Below, piece after piece: positions 18,178 through 24,713 of a stretch of DNA of 64,000 bases. Both the position numbers and the translations under genes were made by a program. This DNA is from Stappia sp. BW2. GTDB lineage: Bacteria > Pseudomonadota > Alphaproteobacteria > Rhizobiales > Stappiaceae. The notes beneath the pieces are model-generated. The model had not been told where the DNA came from and ran no database searches. It saw only the letters and a list, made by a program, of their open reading frames with translations. Where the stretch lies: positions 62,001-126,000 of the forward strand of contig NZ_VIRG01000054.1 of the NCBI RefSeq assembly GCF_008107695.1. Reading direction: 5' to 3'. Each line of letters begins with the position of its first letter. Positions within the stretch are counted from its first letter, which is position 1.

Positions 18178-18216
18178 GGACCTTTTATCAAGTCCAATTC
18201 TGGATAAGGGTCGGTC
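18178..18216. promoter_or_regulatory. divergent promoter region with operator-like repeats
   Basis: Between the MocR gene (start 18139) and the enolase-family gene (18269) lies GTCCAATT (18192-18199), flanked by an imperfect inverted repeat whose arms contain GGACC/TTATC and GATAA/GGTCC. This duplicates the octamer found at 16630-16637 and is the best candidate operator for the divergent pair. Confidence 0.4.
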
Positions 18217-18268
18217 CTGAGCCAACACTTATCCGTCGCGACCGCCCGTCCGAGGACCTGATTTCACG

Positions 18269-19375
18269 ATGAAAATACAATCAATAGAAACATTTACAAA
18301 TGAGTTTGTCTGCTTCGTCCGCGTGACTGACGAGAGTGGCGCGACCGGATGGGGACAGGTTGCTCCTTATTACGCGGATATCACTGCCGAAGTCGTGCAT
18401 CGTCAGGTGGCGCCATACGCACTGGGTGAAGATGCTTATGACATCGAACATCTGATGGGGATCATTCCGGAGCGGGAACACAAGTTCCCCGGTTCCTATC
18501 TGCGCCGGGCGATGGGAGGTCTGGACACGGCGCTGTTCGACCTGCGCGGCAAGCTGGAAGGAAAGTCGGTCTGTGAACTGCTCGGCGGAACTCCGGGCAA
18601 GGTGCGGGCTTACGGGTCGTCGATGAAGCGCGATATCACGCCGAAGGACGAAGCGGATCGACTGAAGAAACAGCAGGACCTGAATGGCTTTACCGCGTTC
18701 AAGTTCCGGATCGGCGCCGAATGCGGACGTGACCGCGACGAGTGGCCTGGTCGGACGGAAGAGATTGTCCCGACCATGCGCAAGGCCTTTGACGACGGTA
18801 CGCAGCTGCTGGTCGATGCAAACTCCTGCTACTCGCCGGCCAAAGCCATCGAGATCGGCCGGTTTCTGGAAGCCAACGGAATTTCCCATTACGAAGAGCC
18901 TTGCCCCTATTGGCATTACGACCAGACCAAGCAGGTGACGGATGCGCTGCGCATCGACGTAACGGGCGGGGAACAGGATTGCTCGCTGGTGGACTGGCAG
19001 CGCATGATCGATGACCGGGTTGTCGATATCGTTCAGCCGGACGTGTGTTATCTCGGCGGCATGGTCCGCACTCTGCAGGTGGCGCGGATGGCACATGAAG
19101 CCGGCATCCCCTGCACGCCGCATGCGGCCAATCTGTCGCTGGTGACACTGTTCACCATGCATCTGCTGCGGGCGATCCCGAACGCGGGCAAGTATCTCGA
19201 ATTCTCCATCGAGGAAGCGGACTATTATCCGTGGCAGTATGACCTGTTCACCTCGTCTCCGTTCGAGATTTCAGACGGCCATGCGATGGTAACCGACGCG
19301 CCGGGCTGGGGTGTCGAGATCAGCCCGGAATGGCTGGCCAAATCCACCTACAAGATCAGCTCCCTGGAAGGCTAA
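18269..19375 (+). CDS. mandelate racemase/muconate lactonizing enzyme superfamily protein
   Basis: The 368-residue enolase-superfamily protein has an N-terminal capping domain and a barrel. The barrel bears a K-x-R motif (F-K-F-R-I-G), metal ligands in V-D-A-N-S, Y-E-E-P and G-G-E-Q-D, and a conserved His in P-H-A-A-N-L-S. K-x-R with a barrel His suggests a mandelate-racemase-subgroup dehydratase or racemase acting on a hydroxy acid. It is followed two bases later by the aldehyde dehydrogenase. Together with the divergent flavin oxidases under the MocR regulator it defines a catabolic pathway whose substrate I cannot name. Confidence 0.82.
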   Translation: MKIQSIETFTNEFVCFVRVTDESGATGWGQVAPYYADITAEVVHRQVAPYALGEDAYDIEHLMGIIPEREHKFPGSYLRRAMGGLDTALFDLRGKLEGKSVCELLGGTPGKVRAYGSSMKRDITPKDEADRLKKQQDLNGFTAFKFRIGAECGRDRDEWPGRTEEIVPTMRKAFDDGTQLLVDANSCYSPAKAIEIGRFLEANGISHYEEPCPYWHYDQTKQVTDALRIDVTGGEQDCSLVDWQRMIDDRVVDIVQPDVCYLGGMVRTLQVARMAHEAGIPCTPHAANLSLVTLFTMHLLRAIPNAGKYLEFSIEEADYYPWQYDLFTSSPFEISDGHAMVTDAPGWGVEISPEWLAKSTYKISSLEG

Positions 19376-19377
19376 CG

Positions 19378-20871
19378 ATGCCCGCAGCAAGTGAACTCAT
19401 CGCGGAATATCAGGCTACGGGCACGCTGAAGGCGCTGCCGCTCGGCCATTTCATTGACGGCCGTTTCGCCCAGCCGTCCCATAACCGGACCATGGAAAGT
19501 TTCGATCCCGGGCGAAGCGACGCCTTTGCCCGCTTCACGGCTGGAACTGCCGAGGATGTCGATCAGGCGGTCCAATCGTCAAAGGTTGCTTTCGAGTCGG
19601 TCTGGCGCGACATGGCACCGGCGGAACGGTCCCGCATTCTTCTGAAGGCCTCCCGGCTCATCCTGGAAAACCTCGATCTTCTGGCTGTTGCCGAAACGCT
19701 CGACAGCGGCAAGGCGCTTCAGGAAGCAGAAGGCGATGTGCGCGGTGCGGCCCGGGCGTTCGAGTATTACGCAGGTGCCTGCGACAAGCTGCAGGGCGAC
19801 AGCTTTCCGCTCGGCCCGAATTATGTCGGCTATACCATTCACGAGCCGGTCGGGGTCACTGCTCAGATCATTCCGTGGAATTTTCCGATCTCCACGGCCG
19901 CACGCGGGTTTGCGCCTGCGCTCGCGGCAGGCTGCACCGTCGTGGCAAAGCCGGCAGAACAGACGCCGTTTACGGCTCTGCTTCTGGCGAAGATCCTGCA
20001 TGATGCCGGATTGCCGGCCGGGGTCTGCAATGTCGTGACCGGCACAGGCGCCGAAACCGGTGCGCCGCTGACGTCCCATCCGGATGTCGACCACATCACC
20101 TTCACCGGCTCGGTGCAGACGGGCAAGGCGGTGATGAAGGCGGCTGCTGACGAAATCACCCGCGTGGTGCTGGAACTCGGCGGCAAATCGCCGGTGGTGG
20201 TGCTGGGGGATTGCGACCGGGAACAGGCGCTCTCCGGTGTACTCGGCGCGATTTATGAAAATGCCGGGCAGATCTGCTCGGCGGGATCCCGTCTCGTCAT
20301 CGAGAAAAGCATCCACGCGGATTTTGTCGCAGAGCTGGTCAAACGCACCAGGGCCTTGAAGCTCGGGCATGGCCTTGCCAATCCGGATGTCGGCCCGGTC
20401 AGTTCTGCGGAGCATCTTGCGAAGGTCGCCGGCTTTGTCGACCGTGCGAAGGCGCGCGGGGCAGATGTCGTAACGGGCGGCGCCATCGCCGCCGATCCGG
20501 AAAGCGGCAAGGGATGGTTCTATCAGCCGACAATCGTCGACAATGTTGCCGCCACTGACGAGTTGGCCCAGGAAGAAATCTTCGGGCCGGTTCTGACGGT
20601 GCAGGTGGCTGATGATGCCGATCACGCGCTGGCGTTGGCCAATGACTGCCAGTACGGACTTGTCGCCGGCGTCTACACCTCGAATTTTGCACAAGCCCAT
20701 CAGCTCGCCCGCAAGATCGACGCGGGGCAGATCTTCATCAACGAGTATTTTGCCGGGGGCATCGAAGTGCCGTTTGGAGGTAACAAGAAATCTGGCTTCG
20801 GCCGCGAAAAAGGTCTGGAGGGGCTCAAGAGCTACTGCAAGACCAAGAGCGTCGCTGCCAGGATCGGTTAG
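19378..20871 (+). CDS. aldehyde dehydrogenase (NAD(P)-dependent)
   Basis: This 497-residue enzyme shows the family order: the cofactor-binding segment I-I-P-W-N-F-P, the catalytic Glu in L-E-L-G-G-K-S-P, the nucleophilic Cys in G-Q-I-C-S-A-G-S-R, and E-E-I-F-G-P-V. The ATG at 19378 lies two bases after the enolase gene's stop, indicating one transcript. It probably oxidises the aldehyde formed by the neighbouring GMC or DAO oxidase to a carboxylate. The closest functional types would be betaine-aldehyde or gamma-aminobutyraldehyde dehydrogenases, not resolvable here. Confidence 0.92.
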   Translation: MPAASELIAEYQATGTLKALPLGHFIDGRFAQPSHNRTMESFDPGRSDAFARFTAGTAEDVDQAVQSSKVAFESVWRDMAPAERSRILLKASRLILENLDLLAVAETLDSGKALQEAEGDVRGAARAFEYYAGACDKLQGDSFPLGPNYVGYTIHEPVGVTAQIIPWNFPISTAARGFAPALAAGCTVVAKPAEQTPFTALLLAKILHDAGLPAGVCNVVTGTGAETGAPLTSHPDVDHITFTGSVQTGKAVMKAAADEITRVVLELGGKSPVVVLGDCDREQALSGVLGAIYENAGQICSAGSRLVIEKSIHADFVAELVKRTRALKLGHGLANPDVGPVSSAEHLAKVAGFVDRAKARGADVVTGGAIAADPESGKGWFYQPTIVDNVAATDELAQEEIFGPVLTVQVADDADHALALANDCQYGLVAGVYTSNFAQAHQLARKIDAGQIFINEYFAGGIEVPFGGNKKSGFGREKGLEGLKSYCKTKSVAARIG

Positions 20872-20933
20872 AGAAAGGCGGCCCGGATCAGGTTGATCCA
20901 AGCCGGCTCAATTGCCGTGTTACCTCCCCTGTA

Positions 20934-20968
20934 AGGCCGGTTCGGTTCGCTGATCCGGCCTCTTTTTT
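20934..20968 (+). terminator. intrinsic terminator after the aldehyde dehydrogenase
   Basis: A 7-base GC-rich stem (20934-20940 with 20955-20961) is followed directly by a run of six T residues (20963-20968). This is a canonical rho-independent terminator closing the enolase-dehydrogenase operon. Confidence 0.85.
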
Positions 20969-20996
20969 CGTCCAGGAAACGGAGTTGGCGGCAGCT

Positions 20997-21506
20997 TCAG
21001 ACCGGAAACCTGCGCAGCTTGAAGAACTCCCACAGCGATTTGTTCAACGCCTGGGTTTTCTGGATCGTCTCCCTGACCAGCGTGATTTCACGGGAATTGA
21101 TTGGGCTGGACTTGCCGTATTCGATCTTGTGTTTCTGGTCGCTAATTCGCATGAGAATAGTAGAGGCATTGCGTCCCCCGTTGTCGAAAGAATAAATGCA
21201 GTGATTATATTTATTTTTTAATTTCAATATCTTGTGCATGTCCCGCGTCAGGCCCAGCACACCTTCCCTCATGTCTGGCGTCTGGGTGTCCAGCTTGGCC
21301 AGCCGCTCGACCAGATCAATTCTGGCGCGCGACGTGTTAAGGGTCAGGAAGATGACCGTTGCAACTTCCTTGGTGACACCGGCAAGGCCGGCGATCATGT
21401 GGATCAACAGGCTCTCCGTGTTGGTCCATGTGTAATTCAGGCGGCCCATGAGGGTCAGAAATGTCTGGAACTCATCCGCCATTGGTGACATTTCGGCGGC
21501 GCTCAT
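20997..21506 (-). CDS. small helical protein of unknown function, HEPN-like
   Basis: The 169-residue protein is mainly alpha-helical by composition and has no signal peptide. It contains L-K-N-K-Y-N-H (K97 to H102), which resembles the R-x4-H motif of HEPN-fold nucleases with Lys in place of Arg. The N-terminal half (W-T-N-T-E-S-L-L-I-H-M-I-A-G) looks like the first helix pair of that fold. The assignment is tentative. The ATG at 21506 follows the LuxR-type gene's stop by two bases, so it is co-expressed with that regulator and may modulate it or act on RNA. Base composition is lower in GC than the flanking operons. Confidence 0.6.
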   Translation of the reverse strand: MSAAEMSPMADEFQTFLTLMGRLNYTWTNTESLLIHMIAGLAGVTKEVATVIFLTLNTSRARIDLVERLAKLDTQTPDMREGVLGLTRDMHKILKLKNKYNHCIYSFDNGGRNASTILMRISDQKHKIEYGKSSPINSREITLVRETIQKTQALNKSLWEFFKLRRFPV

Positions 21507-21508
21507 CT

Positions 21509-22228
21509 TCAGGCCTCAAGACTGGGTGAATGGTTTTCCTTCTGAATAAAAATTGCCGCGGCCTCCGTCCTGTTGGAAACGCCGAGCTTTGAAATGATGT
21601 GATGAATATGCAGCTTGATCGTATGTTCCGACAGGGACAGCTTGTCGGCGATAATCTTGTTCTGGTGGCCCTCTGAAATCAGGCACAGGACTTCGGTTTC
21701 CCGGCGGGTCAGCTTGCTGAACTGGTTCATGGTGCGACCGCGTTGTTTGTGGTTTTGCAAGGCGGGAGCCGCACTGGAAGGCCGTTCGTGACCCATGTAC
21801 TTGATAGCATCGGCCGGCAGATAGTGACCGCCGTTCAGCATCAGACGGATGGCGCCGAGCCACAGGTCGATCCGCAGGTTCATGGGTAAGACGCTCTTGA
21901 TCAGACCTTCCTGGAAATATTCGCTGATGATCGAGGGAAAGGAAAGATCGTCGTTGATCAACATGCAAAGGTTTGCTTCCGGAAAGTTCTTCCGCAAGCA
22001 GGCAACCGACTCCTTGCGTTCCGCGCTGAAACCTTCGTCGATGAGGAAAAGCCGTTTCGAAAATTCTCCACGACGTTCCGAGCGGTAAAGATCAATTTTC
22101 TGACTGATACGGACGAAACGTCCATTGTCTATTTCTCGTTCGATTACACCTTCCAGCTCCTTCGGAAACTTTTCGGATGCGCCAACAAAATAGATTGAAC
22201 CCTTTTTTTCATAATTCGCAGTAGCCAT
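21509..22228 (-). CDS. LuxR-type transcriptional regulator with atypical receiver-like domain
   Basis: The C-terminal region has a full LuxR/FixJ helix-turn-helix (L-T-R-R-E-T-E-V-L-C-L-I-S-E-G ... S-E-H-T-I-K-L-H, about residues 165-230). The first 140 residues look like a response-regulator receiver (beta-strand I-Y-F-V-G-A, then R-L-F-L-I-D-E, then G-G-H-Y-L-P-A-D-A) but lack the N-terminal acidic pair, as in CsgD-like regulators. The start at 22228 is preferred over 22237 because AGGG lies nine bases upstream. It faces the type I secretion operon across an AT-rich gap and is its likely regulator. Confidence 0.85.
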   Translation of the reverse strand: MATANYEKKGSIYFVGASEKFPKELEGVIEREIDNGRFVRISQKIDLYRSERRGEFSKRLFLIDEGFSAERKESVACLRKNFPEANLCMLINDDLSFPSIISEYFQEGLIKSVLPMNLRIDLWLGAIRLMLNGGHYLPADAIKYMGHERPSSAAPALQNHKQRGRTMNQFSKLTRRETEVLCLISEGHQNKIIADKLSLSEHTIKLHIHHIISKLGVSNRTEAAAIFIQKENHSPSLEA

Positions 22229-22954
22229 TACAATCATCCCTAGATACTAAGCTATAATTTAAACCGTTCCCTCTTTTGCTTGCACTTGCCAGAAGCAGGG
22301 GCTGGGAGAAACGTGTCTTTTTAAGTAATTAGCCGGCTTATTTTGCCGTTGGCTTTCGCCTTCAGATTTGAAAATAATAAAAATTTTTATTTGTCTGTTC
22401 AGACCAAGGATAGACTCAGGCAATGGAAGGCGAGTTAAAATCAACATGCCGCCCAAAGCGCAGTACTAACAGTGATTCTTGTAATTCCCCGATCCGAATT
22501 CCTCCTCACCCACAACTTGTATATAGCAAGCTTACCCTAGGTTATATTAATAATTCGATTTATCCGAGTTTTTTAGTCTTATTCAAGTCATTAAAATCAT
22601 TCAATTTTTTCATTTTACGTGAGGGCCTGTGTCCCTATACACCCACGAAAACTAAGGGGTTAATATTTAGTTAGGATTTCCGGCTTATTGCGCCGGGTTT
22701 GTTCTGTCATTGTTTTAATCGGCTCGGAAGTGATCGAATTTATGTATTTCTCATAATTGGTGAGATGCGTTATCTGAATTTGACTTCCGTCCGATGAGTA
22801 AATGGAGCGGCCATTCTGTTTTTGTCTGGCTGACGTGGCGCGTTTTGCCAATTTCCATTTGATCGGGAGTGGAAACGCTCCTTTTAAACCATGACAGTTC
22901 TATGCAAATCGATAGAAGACGATCTGCCGAGCTGTCCGATCTGAGGACAGAACC
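22229..22954. promoter_or_regulatory. long AT-rich intergenic region upstream of the secretion operon
   Basis: This 726-base stretch holds no convincing gene and is visibly richer in A and T than its surroundings, especially 22330-22680. Its length and composition suggest a bent, silenced or multiply regulated promoter region for the divergent LuxR gene and the secretion operon. Two copies of CCGGCTTATT, each in a small hairpin context, occur near 22332 and 22681. Confidence 0.5.
22650..22672. promoter_or_regulatory. inverted repeat AACTAA-N11-TTAGTT, candidate LuxR-type operator
   Basis: The perfect 6-base arms AACTAA (22650-22655) and TTAGTT (22667-22672) are separated by 11 bases in the AT-rich region between the LuxR-type regulator and the secretion operon. 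It is offered as a candidate site only; symmetry and position are the evidence. Confidence 0.35.
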
Positions 22955-23668
22955 ATGAGCGAATACGTTTGGCAAAAAAACGAGCTGAACATCGATAAGT
23001 CGTATCGTCCGGATTTCTCTCGTGAATACAATCACGAGGTAAATATCGACAACTCGAAGAGTTACGAGTGGGAGTACTCTGACGACGATAACACCCAGGA
23101 TGTAAACAATCAGGTGTTCAAGTATGTCGACAGTGATTTCAATCCCGTCATCAACGTTGATTTCGAGAACGGTCCTTCGGACGTCGACAACATTGACCTG
23201 GATTTGAGCGATCACGCCAGTGTCGGGGACATGCTGATTGCAAAAGGTAACATCGACTTCGATCCGGGCGACGACATCAATGTCGAAGACGTCCTGAACG
23301 ATGCGCTGAACGGCGCTGGAAACGATACCGGCTTTGTCTTGAACAACAGCAATATGCTGGAAGACAATGACCAGGCCAATGACACTTATGTCGCCAACAA
23401 CGCTGCTTTCACGCAGAAACTGTCCGCGACCGGCGGTTCTTCTGTGGCGGATGACGGTCTGGCATTCGGCGGTTCTTCCATGACCGTGGATGCCCTCGAT
23501 GACGCGACGGTGATCGGCGAAGTGATGGCTGCAGCCAATGCCGCCAATGCAACCGAGGCATTCGTCAACGAGCTGGTGCAAGGCGCGAACATCCTCAACA
23601 ACTCGGTCGATACATCGATCGTCGGTGGTGATCTCTATACCGACAGCGTTGGTGAAGACGACCTCTAA
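22955..23668 (+). CDS. acidic Asn/Asp-rich protein, candidate type I secretion substrate A
   Basis: This 237-residue protein is very acidic, with hardly any Cys, and has no signal peptide. The N-terminal 70 residues are Tyr/Asn/Asp-rich. Residues 96-138 (core D-D-I-N-V-E-D-V-L-N-D-A-L-N-G-A-G-N-D) and 203-226 (L-V-Q-G-A-N-I-L-N-N-S-V-D) are nearly repeated in the next gene. No GGxGxD calcium-binding nonapeptides are present. It is first in an operon ending with an ABC exporter and HlyD adaptor, so leaderless type I secretion is inferred from context. I do not recognise the family. GAGG lies eight bases before the ATG. Confidence 0.75.
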   Translation: MSEYVWQKNELNIDKSYRPDFSREYNHEVNIDNSKSYEWEYSDDDNTQDVNNQVFKYVDSDFNPVINVDFENGPSDVDNIDLDLSDHASVGDMLIAKGNIDFDPGDDINVEDVLNDALNGAGNDTGFVLNNSNMLEDNDQANDTYVANNAAFTQKLSATGGSSVADDGLAFGGSSMTVDALDDATVIGEVMAAANAANATEAFVNELVQGANILNNSVDTSIVGGDLYTDSVGEDDL

Positions 23669-23806
23669 GATGTTTGCGAGGCGCTGCGGATTCCTGTTTC
23701 GAACCTGTTTCTGAATATCCGGCTGCGCCTGTCTCCAAGTCAGAATGCGGTGTGATCGTCAGCCTTAACGAGGTCTGGATCACCGCCTTGAACAAGGACT
23801 TTTATC

Positions 23807-24562
23807 ATGTCTGGTAAGCGTGGAACTCAATTCAACTACTCTGATTTCGATGCAATCGATGAATCAAAGATCGTCAACATGGCCAAAGTCGATATGCACT
23901 TCGAAGAAGGCTTCGTCTATGACGATGACGATGTCGTGGACATCGACCTGGAAGATTGTGCTGAAGTCGACGAAATGCTCGTCAGCGTCAATGGCAGCAT
24001 TGACTACTCTCCCGGTGATGACATCAGCGTTGAGGACATTCTGAACGAAGCTCTCAATGGCGCGGGCAATGACGCAGGCGTCGTGCTCAACAACACCAAC
24101 CAGCTCGAAGACAACGATACGGCTCAAAACACGACGGCAACCAATGGGGCCAACTTCAACCAGACCCTGAATGCCAAGGGCGGCGATTCGACGACCGACG
24201 ATGGTATTTCCGCAGGCGGTTCCAGCGGCACTGGAAGCATCGATGCTGAAATGAGTGCTTTCGGTGGTCACACGGCCAACTGGTTCGGTCATTCCGGTTT
24301 CCACGGCATGTCGCTCGACCTGGATGGCAATCTGGAAATCGACGATCTGGGGTCGGGCAGCGTCAAGGTCATTGCCGACGACGATGCTCTGGTTCAGGGC
24401 CTCAATGCGGCCGAAGCCTCTGCTTCCAACGATGCAACGGCGTTCACCAACACACTGGTCCAGGGCGAAAACATCCTGAACAACTCTGTCGACATGACCA
24501 TTGTCGGGGGCAACATGGATAACATCATGACCGGTGAAGACCTGGGCTCCCTGGGCAGCTGA
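23807..24562 (+). CDS. acidic Asn/Asp-rich protein, candidate type I secretion substrate B (paralogue of A)
   Basis: The 251-residue protein is a tandem paralogue of the upstream gene. D-D-I-S-V-E-D-I-L-N-E-A-L-N-G-A-G-N-D (about 71-89) and L-V-Q-G-E-N-I-L-N-N-S-V-D (about 217-229) correspond almost residue for residue. It has a Gly/His/Phe-containing insert (about 148-170, G-H-T-A-N-W-F-G-H-S-G-F-H-G) missing from A. It is acidic, low in Cys and leaderless. AAGGA lies nine bases before the ATG. The role is unknown; structural, adhesive or matrix functions are possible. Confidence 0.75.
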   Translation: MSGKRGTQFNYSDFDAIDESKIVNMAKVDMHFEEGFVYDDDDVVDIDLEDCAEVDEMLVSVNGSIDYSPGDDISVEDILNEALNGAGNDAGVVLNNTNQLEDNDTAQNTTATNGANFNQTLNAKGGDSTTDDGISAGGSSGTGSIDAEMSAFGGHTANWFGHSGFHGMSLDLDGNLEIDDLGSGSVKVIADDDALVQGLNAAEASASNDATAFTNTLVQGENILNNSVDMTIVGGNMDNIMTGEDLGSLGS

Positions 24563-24603
24563 TGCGCTCCACATCTGAATTGATCTTTTATTCCTGAAGA
24601 TAG

Positions 24604-24638
24604 CAGGAGGCGCGGCGCCATTCGCACCGCGCCTCCTG
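24604..24638 (+). terminator. strong hairpin between substrate genes and transporter genes
   Basis: A perfect 12-base stem (24604-24615 with 24627-24638, 11-base loop) lies 42 bases past the substrate B stop. A run of six T residues occurs at 24653-24658, slightly too far for a textbook terminator. It probably causes partial termination or protects the 3' end of the substrate message, giving more cargo than transporter. Confidence 0.6.
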
Positions 24639-24713
24639 GACGCGGCCTCTCGTTTTTTAATTCGCGCGAGTTCGACCGCGAATAAAACCCTTCACTCCGT
24701 TTCGGGGGCTGAC

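Noticed and set aside
22423..22674. Small open frame in the AT-rich intergenic region
   Set aside because: No ribosome-binding site, unusual composition and overlap with operator-like repeats; treated as regulatory DNA.
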